This document shows, piece after piece, positions 1-6,317 of a stretch of DNA of 10,052 nt (within the stretch, counting starts at the first letter, position 1; each line of letters starts with the position of its first letter). Where the stretch lies: positions 1 through 10,052 of the forward strand of contig CAYWFS010000054.1 of assembly GCA_964457685.1 (NCBI GenBank). The letters run 5' to 3'. The DNA comes from UMGS1696 sp964457685. GTDB lineage: Bacteria > Bacillota > Clostridia > Oscillospirales > CAG-272. Both the position numbers and the translations under genes were made by a program. The notes beneath the pieces are model-generated. The model saw only the letters and a program-made list of their open reading frames with translations. It searched no databases and was not told where the DNA came from.

Positions 1-342
1 TAGGATAGCATTTTGTATGCACCGTGCTGCGTAGGTGGCGAATCTGGTGCCGTTTGTTATGTTATAGGAGTCAACGGATTTTATCAGTCCTATGCTGCCG
101 ACGGATACCAGGTCATCTTCGCATTGATTTGAGGCATAGTATTTTCTGACTATATGTGTAACCAGTCTGAGGTTATGCTCTATCAGCTTATCTCTTGCTG
201 CCGTATCCCCATTTTCTTTCATTCGCACAAACAGCTCCTGCTCCTCCTTTTTATCCAGAGGTGGCGGAAAGCTGTTATTCCCCGACGATGACAATGCAAA
301 TGCAGACGCTCCTCCGAGCAGTGCAAGTATAAATTCAAGCAT
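1..342 (-). CDS. sigK: RNA polymerase sporulation sigma factor SigK, 5' part (partial)
   Basis: First 114 codons of a sigma-70 family factor, cut by the window edge. In sporulating Firmicutes sigma-K directs late mother-cell transcription (coat, cortex, mother-cell lysis). The start at 342 is preceded by AGGGGGAAG at good spacing. Residues 1-20 are hydrophobic (MLEFILALLGGASAFALSSS), like the membrane-associated inhibitory pro-sequence that SpoIVFB removes in Bacillus. Next come NNSFPPPL, an acidic stretch, and the region 2 core: IEHNLRLVTHIVRKYY (54-69), DDLVSVGSIGLIKSVDSY (76-93) and TRFATYAARCIQNAIL (99-114). The match to SigK is strong; SigE is the nearest alternative, but the short pro-sequence and the SFPPPL spacing favour SigK. 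No clear promoter was identified upstream; a sigma-E type promoter would be expected from family knowledge. Confidence 0.9.
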   Translation of the reverse strand, partial: MLEFILALLGGASAFALSSSGNNSFPPPLDKKEEQELFVRMKENGDTAARDKLIEHNLRLVTHIVRKYYASNQCEDDLVSVGSIGLIKSVDSYNITNGTRFATYAARCIQNAIL

Positions 343-423
343 ATTCTTCCCCCTGTTATATTTTCTCGGCGATACAGCATATTCATTATTTCCCGTATTT
401 ATCACGATTTTCCGTTATTTTAC

Positions 424-454
424 TTGTTTGCTTTCGATGTTTAAAGGCTATACT
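424..454 (+). promoter_or_regulatory. possible promoter of the DUF378 gene
   Basis: A good -10 hexamer TATACT lies at 449-454, about 30 bases before the start codon at 486. The -35 region is ambiguous: TTGTTT (424-429) leaves a 19-base spacer and TTGCTT (428-433) only 15. The -10 is believable; the -35 is not well defined. Confidence 0.35.
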
Positions 455-485
455 ATTACCGTAGCTCAGAAAGGAGGATAAAGCA

Positions 486-695
486 ATGCTTGACAGAATT
501 TCTCTCATTCTTGTCATAATCGGTGCCTTAAACTGGGGTTCCATAGGTCTATTCAAGTTTGATGCGGTCTCATGGATATGCGGAGGTCAGGCTTCGGTTA
601 TCGCACGAATAATCTACACTGTTGTGGCTCTTGCGGGAATATGGTGTATCTCTCTTCTCTTTAAGCCTCGTGAGGGTGAATACAGCGAGACATAA
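486..695 (+). CDS. DUF378 family small membrane protein
   Basis: A 69-residue protein with two predicted membrane segments, about residues 5-24 and 40-60, a short polar link and a charged C-terminal tail (KPREGEYSET). The NWGSIGLF motif (16-23) after a hydrophobic ILVIIGAL, and the second helix ARIIYTVVALAGIW, are the hallmarks of the DUF378 family (Bacillus YuzA-like). No biochemical function is established for this family that I know of. AAGGAGG at 471-477 sits 8 bases before the ATG. The gene stands alone: sigK diverges on its left, and a terminator and a convergent permease gene lie on its right. Confidence 0.85.
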   Translation: MLDRISLILVIIGALNWGSIGLFKFDAVSWICGGQASVIARIIYTVVALAGIWCISLLFKPREGEYSET

Positions 696-701
696 CAAAA
701 T

Positions 702-739
702 AACTGCGGAATGGTATTTCTCCAAACCGCAGTTTTTTT
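702..739 (+). terminator. rho-independent terminator, possibly bidirectional
   Basis: Perfect 8-bp stem AACTGCGG (702-709) and CCGCAGTT (727-734), loop 710-726, followed by a T-run at 733-739 on the plus strand. It ends the DUF378 gene. It lies only 3 bases from the stop codon of the convergent permease gene (742). Read on the minus strand, the same stem is followed by a weaker ATTTTG tract, so it may serve both genes. Confidence 0.85.
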
Positions 740-741
740 GT

Positions 742-2901
742 TTATTTAAGTTTTTTAAATATTTCAGCAAGCTCTTCTCTTGTCACGGCAGAGGAGTTCA
801 TCAGCATTGTATCAACAGAGCCGGTGTCACTTCTCATCATGAACAAATACCCGAGGTCTTCGAGCTTATAGTATTTATTGTACTCCCACTCAAAGTATTC
901 GTTCAGGCAAATGGAAGACATTGCCACATCGCAAAGCTCATCAAGCGGTATCTCCACGGCTTCACCCGTTTCGGTATTGACCATTATTGCAGAGCTGTAA
1001 TTATTCAGAAGTACGTCACTGCAATATTCCTCGGGAGTCGAGTAGCTTATGCACTCCGTTTCGTTTACAATCGAATAGAGCTTCACCACATCGTTTATAA
1101 GCTCGAGATCCGAGGCATTAACGGGGAGTGTGTAGTAAGTATATCTTCCGCCCTCCTGAACCGAGAACGAAACTGTTCCGACAATGGGGGACGAACATAT
1201 TTTGTCATAATCGTACACGCACTTGTCGAGAATTTTATCGAAAAGCGTGGAAAACTCATCCCTCTCGTTTTTCTCAAAGGTTCTGTAGTAGCCTTCTCCC
1301 GTTGTGTTGTTGTACGTCTCAACCCCGTCATGATTGTAGGTTGAAATGTTTATTTCGCCGAACGAAAGAGTGATACTTTCAAGCTCCTCGTACTTTACAC
1401 TGTTATATCTGTTCATGTATTCGGTATATTCGTCTGTTTCAAGGACTGTTCTGAGAAGATCACTGTCGGTCGTCAGATACACGTCATATGCCACCGGAAT
1501 ACCGAACTTAGGCTTCTGAATTATGTACACCGTGTCACGTCTGTTGTAGTACGTCTTAACAGTTTGTGTTTGAGGATCGTAATCTCCCTCGTATTCGTCC
1601 GCGGTTCGCCTCAGGTAATCGGAATAGTCTTTCTCGATAAGCTCGTTATCACGCTCAGACCAAAGTCCCGGAACGGAAATAACTTCTTCCGAATGCCAAC
1701 CGCTGTCCAGACTTTCTTTAATCTCATCATACTTCTCAGCACCGAGGACGTATTCACATCCGTATGCCTTCATCACAAATTCCTTTGTGTTTCCGAGTGA
1801 ATACATATTTCCGACAATACCGAAGATATTCACGGGAACAAGAATGACATAGACAAGTGTGAGTGCCGAAAACACCGCAAAGCTTTTCACACCCTTGAAC
1901 ATCATTCTTACGGAACGATACAGCACACAGTTTGCGAGAATGAACGCCATCACAAGTCCAAGCACCATACCGAAAAGCTTATCGACAAATCCGTCGTTCA
2001 TGGCATAGCCGAATACCACAACTCCGAGCATTGCACCCGAGAATATCACAAGATACTTTGTGACAGCGAACACACCCTTCCAGATTATCGTTTTTCCCGT
2101 ATCTTCTGTCCGGCGGTATTTGTTAAGCAGGAACGCACCTATGTAATGTACGACAGCATATATGAGTGCCGGCAGACTTTCCGTAAGTATATCCTTGCCT
2201 TCCATATTTATGACGGCATTTAAAACTCTGTATGACGGGCAAAGGAGTTTTACTGTAGAATCTCCGAGATAATAGCCGTAATAAAGTGAATCATCTCCGA
2301 CTTCAAATGTAACCACGATAAGTGCCGCAAATGCAACAGGAAAAGCAAGAACCATAGCTGTCATAATCAGTCTTATGCTTCCGGTTCCGCTGAGACCTGC
2401 CGCAAGAAGTGTTGCAGAATGAATGAGCATAAATATTATAACGGATGAAGCATACATTGACAGAACCGTTGGAATATACTGTGACAGATCTTCTCCCGTG
2501 ACGGAATATATCAGTAGCTCCGACACAAATCCGAGGGTTATTGCAACAAGGAAGTATGCAAATCCTGCAGGAACCTCACAAAGGAACAGTTTGTCTCTTG
2601 TAAGGGGAAAGCTGTGCAGGCAGTTTACGCTTTGCTTGTTATTTACATACGAAAGCTCACTCATTCCGCAGAACAGTCCGAACACCGCACTAAGGCCAAC
2701 GCCTATCATCGCATAGTTCGGCATTTTGTAGGCTATATTTAAGTGATGTACTCTGCTGACCTCTATCAGGCACGGAAGAACCATGGCAAGAAGCACAATC
2801 ACCGCAAAAAGGACAAGCTGGTATAGGTTATGTTTTATCGAATACACGAAATACGGCTTTGCACTGTATTTTTTATCCGAGCAGGTTTTCATGGAAGTCA
2901 T
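742..2901 (-). CDS. ABC transporter permease with large C-terminal domain (DUF6449-like)
   Basis: A 719-residue integral membrane subunit and third gene of the GntR-ABC operon. About nine hydrophobic segments fall in the first half (approximately 27-47, 62-82, 108-133, 145-170, 177-199, 240-259, 277-300, 308-327, 339-362). A hydrophilic region of about 355 residues rich in Asp, Glu and Tyr follows, with no further membrane segment. If the N terminus is cytoplasmic, nine segments place this domain outside the cell. The arrangement is that of multidrug/bacitracin-type permeases of Firmicutes carrying a DUF6449-like C-terminal region; this name is from memory. The substrate cannot be read from the sequence. 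The ATG at 2901 was chosen because GGAGG sits 9 bases upstream; a TTG in frame at 2940 has no comparable site, and an ATG at 2892 is a close alternative. The start overlaps the ATPase gene by 29 bases, implying translational coupling. Confidence 0.85.
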   Translation of the reverse strand: MTSMKTCSDKKYSAKPYFVYSIKHNLYQLVLFAVIVLLAMVLPCLIEVSRVHHLNIAYKMPNYAMIGVGLSAVFGLFCGMSELSYVNNKQSVNCLHSFPLTRDKLFLCEVPAGFAYFLVAITLGFVSELLIYSVTGEDLSQYIPTVLSMYASSVIIFMLIHSATLLAAGLSGTGSIRLIMTAMVLAFPVAFAALIVVTFEVGDDSLYYGYYLGDSTVKLLCPSYRVLNAVINMEGKDILTESLPALIYAVVHYIGAFLLNKYRRTEDTGKTIIWKGVFAVTKYLVIFSGAMLGVVVFGYAMNDGFVDKLFGMVLGLVMAFILANCVLYRSVRMMFKGVKSFAVFSALTLVYVILVPVNIFGIVGNMYSLGNTKEFVMKAYGCEYVLGAEKYDEIKESLDSGWHSEEVISVPGLWSERDNELIEKDYSDYLRRTADEYEGDYDPQTQTVKTYYNRRDTVYIIQKPKFGIPVAYDVYLTTDSDLLRTVLETDEYTEYMNRYNSVKYEELESITLSFGEINISTYNHDGVETYNNTTGEGYYRTFEKNERDEFSTLFDKILDKCVYDYDKICSSPIVGTVSFSVQEGGRYTYYTLPVNASDLELINDVVKLYSIVNETECISYSTPEEYCSDVLLNNYSSAIMVNTETGEAVEIPLDELCDVAMSSICLNEYFEWEYNKYYKLEDLGYLFMMRSDTGSVDTMLMNSSAVTREELAEIFKKLK

Positions 2902-3784
2902 ATCCTCTCTCCTCCATTTCCGCAATAAATATTTCTTCAAGCGTAAGCGGTATGAACTCTAAAAACACGGGTGCAAGCGAGTGCATATAGTCTCCGAGAT
3001 ACCGCTCATCCCCTCTTGCCACAACCGTAAACAGACTTCCCCTCTGTTCAAGCGAAACAGTTTCGAGAAGCTCAAGCTGTCTTTTGGCTTCGGGGAGATG
3101 TTCCTTATCAAACGACATCTGTATCTTATGTATTCCTGTCTTAACATCGTCAAGTCCGGCTTCAAAGAGCAGCTCTCCTCTGTGAAGAAGTGCAATATGG
3201 TCGCATATGTCCTCTATTTCACTGAGGTTATGTGAAGCAAATATGACTGTCACACCACGCTCCGCAACCTCTGCTGCTATTATTTTGCGAACCGTTTTAC
3301 GCATTACGGGGTCAAGTCCGTCAAGAGTTTCGTCGCAGAGGAGGTAGTCCGTCATGCAGGAAAGTCCGATTATAAACGATGCCTGCTTCTGCATACCCTT
3401 TGAAAAGGTGGAAATCTTTCTGTTTTCATCAAGACCGAATACGGAGAGATATTCCTTATATTTTTCATCCGAGAAGGTCGGATAAACGCTTTTATAGAAT
3501 TTCATCATGTCGAATATTGTCGAGTTCGGCATGAAATATTGCTCGTCCGAGAGATATACTATTTTCTGCTTTGCCGTCGGGTTTTCATAGACACGCTCTC
3601 CGTCAACGTAAACATCCCCCGAAGAAGATCTGTATATTCCGCTGATTATTCTGAGAAGCGTGGATTTTCCCGATCCGTTTGAACCTATCAGCCCGAATAC
3701 GGAGCCGTCTCCCACATTCATCGAGACATCGCACAGACTCCGCACCACATCGAACTTTTTGCTTACAGAATCAATTTTAATCAT
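2873..3784 (-). CDS. ABC transporter ATP-binding protein
   Basis: A 303-residue cytoplasmic ATPase that would power the permease encoded directly downstream. Visible motifs: Walker A GSNGSGKS (34-41), Q-loop Gln82, signature FSKGM (127-131) in place of the textbook LSGGQ, Walker B YLLCDE (147-152) with catalytic Glu152, D-loop GLDP (156-159), and switch His185 in FASHNLSE. The C-terminal part after about residue 210 is an accessory domain typical of exporter ATPases of the drug/lantibiotic type (CcmA/BcrA/YtrB-like). The residue after the Walker B Glu is Thr where Pro is usual (DETLDGLDP); the catalytic residues are intact. The ATG at 3784 gives the normal family N terminus (MIKIDSVSKKF) and overlaps the regulator's stop by 8 bases. 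An upstream GGGAAAGG is rather distant, so coupling to the regulator's translation is likely. Confidence 0.93.
   Translation of the reverse strand: MIKIDSVSKKFDVVRSLCDVSMNVGDGSVFGLIGSNGSGKSTLLRIISGIYRSSSGDVYVDGERVYENPTAKQKIVYLSDEQYFMPNSTIFDMMKFYKSVYPTFSDEKYKEYLSVFGLDENRKISTFSKGMQKQASFIIGLSCMTDYLLCDETLDGLDPVMRKTVRKIIAAEVAERGVTVIFASHNLSEIEDICDHIALLHRGELLFEAGLDDVKTGIHKIQMSFDKEHLPEAKRQLELLETVSLEQRGSLFTVVARGDERYLGDYMHSLAPVFLEFIPLTLEEIFIAEMEERGYDFHENLLG
2911..2915 (-). promoter_or_regulatory. ribosome binding site that sets the permease start
   Basis: GGAGG on the minus strand, inside the end of the ATPase gene, 9 bases upstream of the ATG at 2901. It favours this start over the longer in-frame TTG at 2940. 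A second purine-rich stretch, GAGAGG at 2904-2909, could instead serve the ATG at 2892. Confidence 0.6.
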
Positions 3785-4154
3785 TACCGCACCATGCCTT
3801 TCCCGCTGCATCCATGAATTCCTCACGACTTATTCCGGCTGTTTTCGCTTCATGTGCAAGAGTTTTCATTTCACGGACAAGCTGTGCCGTTTTCTCATCC
3901 TTCAGGCTTTCTCTGTCGGACAGAACTATACTCCCTCTTCCCGGAAGCGTCATTATAACTCCGCATCTTTCAAGCTCGGAATATGCTTTTTGAATAGTGT
4001 TCGGGTTAATACCAAGCTCCTTCGCGAGACTTCTCACAGACGGAAGCTTGTCATCGGGTTTCAGCTCTCCCGAAAGTATAAGCTCTCTTATATTATCGGT
4101 AAGCTGGTCTCCGAGTGATTTTCTCGAACGCATATCGACCATGATAAGACTCAT
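3777..4154 (-). CDS. GntR-family repressor, YtrA subfamily
   Basis: A 125-residue DNA-binding protein. An N-terminal winged helix-turn-helix (about 14-78) contains the recognition region SVRSLAKELGINPNTIQKAY (39-58) and the wing GRGSIVLS (72-79). Only about 45 residues of helical C-terminal tail follow, too short for a FadR or HutC effector domain. This size is characteristic of the YtrA subfamily, whose members usually repress a linked ABC transporter operon; Bacillus YtrA controls such an operon induced by cell-envelope antibiotics. It is the first gene of the operon, with GGAGG 7 bases before the ATG at 4154. A perfect inverted repeat overlapping its promoter is the probable operator for autoregulation. 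The inducer is unknown. Confidence 0.92.
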   Translation of the reverse strand: MSLIMVDMRSRKSLGDQLTDNIRELILSGELKPDDKLPSVRSLAKELGINPNTIQKAYSELERCGVIMTLPGRGSIVLSDRESLKDEKTAQLVREMKTLAHEAKTAGISREEFMDAAGKAWCGND

Positions 4155-4172
4155 TTCCGCACCTCCAATCGT

Positions 4173-4205
4173 AATAGCTGTACTATTTGTGTTAGTACAG
4201 CTATT
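4173..4205. promoter_or_regulatory. probable operator of the GntR-ABC operon (33-bp inverted repeat)
   Basis: Perfect 13-bp arms AATAGCTGTACTA (4173-4185) and TAGTACAGCTATT (4193-4205) separated by 7 bases (4186-4192). The right arm overlaps the -10 box (4203-4208) of the minus-strand promoter, and the rest covers the expected transcription start and early leader, ending 18 bases before the start codon. A bound repressor would block initiation. The TGTACTA/TAGTACA half-sites fit my recollection of YtrA-type operators. The same repeat could also form a hairpin in the leader RNA, but no T-run follows it, so an operator is the better reading. Confidence 0.8.
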
Positions 4206-4231
4206 TTAGCATGGATTGCCGTCTCTGTCAA
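4203..4231 (-). promoter_or_regulatory. sigma-A promoter of the GntR-ABC operon
   Basis: On the minus strand the -35 is a perfect TTGACA (4226-4231), the spacer is 17 bases, and the -10 is TAAAAT (4203-4208). Initiation is expected near 4196, inside the inverted repeat. A strong promoter under a palindromic operator is the classic form of a repressed, inducible operon. Confidence 0.85.
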
Positions 4232-4237
4232 TATATG

Positions 4238-4256
4238 TTAATGATTTTTAATGATT
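4238..4256. repeat. AT-rich direct repeat upstream of the -35 box
   Basis: TTAATGATT occurs at 4238-4246 and again at 4248-4256, a period of 10 bases, just upstream of the minus-strand -35 box at 4226-4231. The position and base composition suit an UP-element-like contact for the polymerase alpha subunit. It could also be a chance repeat in AT-rich sequence. Confidence 0.4.
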
Positions 4257-4270
4257 CTTTAATTTATGCT

Positions 4271-5056
4271 TTAAAGCTCTGCTTCGAGTTCCTCGATTAT
4301 TCTTGCAATCGGGCTTTCGTTGTTGCTTACCGTATGACGATTTGCGGCTTTTTTTGCGTTTTCTGCGGCATTTGCAACGGCATATCCGTAGTCTGCGACC
4401 TCAAGCATAGTAACATCGTTTCCGTAGTCTCCGACAGCGATTGTTTTTCTCTTTTCACCATTCGGGTATACTATTTTCGCAAGCTCGTTCAGCATATATC
4501 CCTTGCCGCTTTCTTTTGTATGTATCTCGATTCCGCATGACCAGCTGCAATTTATGCTGTAGCTGTCTCCGTATTTTTCGCATAACCATGACACAACCTT
4601 ATCGGTGAGTGAGGAATGCTGCTCGAAAAGCACACGATACCATTCATAATCGTATGAAGCGAGAGTTTTTTCTATCTCACCGAACTTATCCTTGGGGAAA
4701 TAAATGTTATCGTGTCTGTGTGAAACGTAGACATTGTGTATTTCGGGATTGTTTTCGATGGCATCTCTCATCATATCCATAAACGCTCCGTCAAATGTGC
4801 GTGTAACGAGGTCTTTTTTATTCCACTGGTCGTAGATTACCGTACCGTTTATTCCTATTATATATGTATTCGGTTCAACAGCGGAGGAAAAGCCGTCGAT
4901 GAAGTCGGGGAAGCGTCCCGAAGCAACTGTAAAAAGTCCTCCCTCTGACTGAAAATACTTTATCGCCTGTGCGTTTTCCTCCGATATTCTGCCGTGTGAA
5001 TCGGTGAGAGTTCCGTCTATATCCGAAAGCATAAGATATCCGTCAAATTTTCCCAT
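4271..5056 (-). CDS. HAD-superfamily phosphatase, Cof type (IIB)
   Basis: A 261-residue cytosolic hydrolase probably acting on small phosphorylated metabolites such as sugar phosphates; the exact substrate cannot be assigned. The four HAD motifs are present: I, DIDGT (12-16) with nucleophile Asp12 and acid/base Asp14; II, VASGR (44-48) with Ser46; III, Lys185 in SGKGYML; IV, GDYGND (209-214). The central region between motifs II and III (about 80-180) has the size of a type IIB (Cof) cap. AAGAGG lies 6 bases before the ATG at 5056. The gene lies in the same direction as the GntR operon downstream of it but is separated from it by that operon's own promoter. No GC-rich terminator is visible after the stop. 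Confidence 0.9.
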   Translation of the reverse strand: MGKFDGYLMLSDIDGTLTDSHGRISEENAQAIKYFQSEGGLFTVASGRFPDFIDGFSSAVEPNTYIIGINGTVIYDQWNKKDLVTRTFDGAFMDMMRDAIENNPEIHNVYVSHRHDNIYFPKDKFGEIEKTLASYDYEWYRVLFEQHSSLTDKVVSWLCEKYGDSYSINCSWSCGIEIHTKESGKGYMLNELAKIVYPNGEKRKTIAVGDYGNDVTMLEVADYGYAVANAAENAKKAANRHTVSNNESPIARIIEELEAEL

Positions 5057-5096
5057 TTAAAGCCTCTTTCTTTTGTGGATTTTTTATTCTGATAGA

Positions 5097-5105
5097 AGTA
5101 TATCA
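5097..5105 (-). promoter_or_regulatory. possible extended -10 promoter of the HAD gene
   Basis: Minus-strand TGATATACT: -10 TATACT (5097-5102) with the TGn extension (5103-5105), about 40 bases before the ATG. No good -35 is seen; the expected position falls in the T-run of the preceding terminator. Confidence 0.4.
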
Positions 5106-5111
5106 TAAAAA

Positions 5112-5182
5112 AGCAAAAAAAGCTACCCTATGCGATAATATACGGACAAAATTTCGTGTTCGCATTTACGACAGGGCAGCTT
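5112..5182 (-). terminator. terminator of the zinc-ribbon gene, with a long two-tier hairpin
   Basis: On the minus strand AAGCTGCCCT (5173-5182) pairs with AGGGTAGCTT (5120-5129) as 10 bp including one G-U pair, followed by a run of seven T (5115-5121). Read on the plus strand the G-U becomes A-C, so the structure favours minus-strand RNA. A second helix, ATGCGA (5160-5165) with TCGCAT (5130-5135), stacks inside. It starts 6 bases after the stop codon at 5189. The 43-base interior is unusually long for a terminator. Confidence 0.7.
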
Positions 5183-5188
5183 ATTTTA

Positions 5189-5596
5189 TTAAAGTATTCT
5201 TACATCAAATCTTTCTCCGCATTTGGGACAGCGAGTTGTATGCTTTCCTCTTTTGTTCGGGAGCTTGATTATCGCACGGCATTTCGGGCATTTTCTGTAT
5301 CTGAAGGTCTTTATATCTCTTATTCTGTCTTTACAGTAAAGCAGATAATTTTTTACGGGCTTCCATGTTTTCAGAAAAGCGGCATTCTCACGTCTTCTTT
5401 TTTCATAGTTTCGTGAAAGAACTCGCCATATGGAGAAGACAATTGCGACTGTCTCGAGGAGATATATTACACTCGAACGAGCAAACATATTCACTATGAC
5501 GAGGACGAACCACGCCGTAAAAAGACCGTAATACAGTTCATCGACACCGTATCTGCCGTACATAAACGTAAGAAGCTTTTGTTTGAAATTTTTCAT
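5189..5596 (-). CDS. small two-TM protein with C-terminal zinc ribbon, unknown function
   Basis: A 135-residue protein not recognised as a named family. Two hydrophobic segments (about 21-39 and 42-60) form a hairpin. They are followed by a strongly basic stretch (NYEKRRREN, about 63-71) that should lie in the cytoplasm, then a basic linker and a zinc ribbon built from CPKC (103-106) and CPKC (123-126), with the four cysteines as probable zinc ligands. The domain order suggests a membrane-tethered cytoplasmic ribbon, which could bind nucleic acid or protein. The ATG at 5596 was chosen over an in-frame GTG at 5620 because the extra residues are polar and the GTG has no ribosome binding site. 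The ATG has only a weak CGGA upstream, so translation may be low. It appears to be transcribed alone, with its own terminator. Confidence 0.75.
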   Translation of the reverse strand: MKNFKQKLLTFMYGRYGVDELYYGLFTAWFVLVIVNMFARSSVIYLLETVAIVFSIWRVLSRNYEKRRRENAAFLKTWKPVKNYLLYCKDRIRDIKTFRYRKCPKCRAIIKLPNKRGKHTTRCPKCGERFDVRIL

Positions 5597-5634
5597 TTTT
5601 AAATTCCGTTCGTTTTTCACCTATTTTTTATTTG

Positions 5635-5640
5635 ATTATA
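5635..5640 (-). promoter_or_regulatory. possible -10 box for the zinc-ribbon gene
   Basis: Minus-strand TATAAT about 40 bases upstream of the start at 5596, in very AT-rich DNA. No convincing -35 at 17 bases. Weak evidence on its own. Confidence 0.3.
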
Positions 5641-5673
5641 TAACTTTTATTCAAAAAAACATAGCGGAATTTT

Positions 5674-6264
5674 TTAATTATCTGTATCAAATTTATCTAC
5701 AAGCACTGCTCTGCACGGAGAACCCTCACAATTCGCAAGCTTTAGGGGTGCCGCAAAGAGAATATACTCTCCGTCCGGAACATCGGAAAGCACAAGTCCC
5801 TCGAGTGCGGCTATTCCCTGACCAAGCACGGACACATGAACCGGGAGAGGTGCGTTCTCTTCTCCTATGCTCTGACTCTCCACACCTATGAGCTTTACTC
5901 CGCATTCGGAAAGAATATCCGCCGCCTCAAGTGTAAGTTGGCACTTTCCTCTGAAAAGCAGACGGCTTACGTTTCCTTTTTCGCAAACCTTTCTGACAAA
6001 TTCGGGATAGATATTTCCGCTTGCCGTAACTACCGTACATTTTCCGACAAGAGTTTCTATAGGCAACTCATCTATTGCGGCTCCGTCCTTTATAAAATGC
6101 TTCGGTGCGTCCATATGAGTACCGTTGTGTGCGTTCATTTCAAGCTCGCTTATGTTGCATGACGCTCCGTTTGCCATATCCGATACCGTAATTCTTATCG
6201 GCTTCTTATCTCCGGGGTAAACATTTGAGGAAAACAGTTCCTGAGTTATATCGTATATTTTCAT
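5674..6264 (-). CDS. cyclase-family metal-dependent hydrolase (KynB-like)
   Basis: A 196-residue protein of the cyclase/kynurenine formamidase superfamily. The signature HNGTHMDAPKHF (46-57) supplies the metal ligands His46, His50, Asp52 and the conserved His56. The N-terminal YDITQEL...YPGD and the later GVESQSIG (about 126-133) also fit. Known members hydrolyse N-formylkynurenine or open small amide or lactam rings. No tryptophan-degradation gene is nearby, so the substrate is not assigned and no gene symbol is given. The length of about 200 residues is normal for the family. The ATG at 6264 has AAAGGA upstream at acceptable spacing. It has its own near-perfect promoter inside the 3' end of the preceding gene. 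Confidence 0.88.
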   Translation of the reverse strand: MKIYDITQELFSSNVYPGDKKPIRITVSDMANGASCNISELEMNAHNGTHMDAPKHFIKDGAAIDELPIETLVGKCTVVTASGNIYPEFVRKVCEKGNVSRLLFRGKCQLTLEAADILSECGVKLIGVESQSIGEENAPLPVHVSVLGQGIAALEGLVLSDVPDGEYILFAAPLKLANCEGSPCRAVLVDKFDTDN

Positions 6265-6288
6265 TTTTCTTCATCCTTTTTTTCTTAC

Positions 6289-6317
6289 ATTATATTACCG
6301 CACTCATCTCTTGTCAA
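6289..6317 (-). promoter_or_regulatory. perfect-consensus sigma-A promoter of the cyclase gene
   Basis: On the minus strand, TTGACA (6312-6317), a 17-base spacer, and TATAAT (6289-6294). Every position of both hexamers matches consensus. The -35 lies inside the last codons of the upstream P-loop gene (encoding Leu-Asp of ...LDKR), and its stop codon falls in the spacer. Expected start near 6282 gives a leader of about 18 bases. Confidence 0.88.

Noticed and set aside
622..1344. A 240-codon open frame on the plus strand, antisense to the permease gene.
   Set aside because: It lies wholly inside or against well-supported genes (DUF378 3' end, permease), reads through the terminator at 702-739, has no ribosome binding site, and its translation is low-complexity and rich in His, Cys and Arg, as expected of a shadow frame.
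2902..2940. Longer permease start at an in-frame TTG (2940).
   Set aside because: The TTG has no good ribosome binding site, whereas ATG 2901 has GGAGG at 9 bases; the added residues are simply the out-of-frame reading of the ATPase gene's end.
5597..5620. Longer zinc-ribbon start at an in-frame GTG (5620).
   Set aside because: No Shine-Dalgarno sequence precedes it and the extra residues (MKNERNLK) add nothing recognisable; ATG 5596 is preferred, although its own ribosome binding site is weak.
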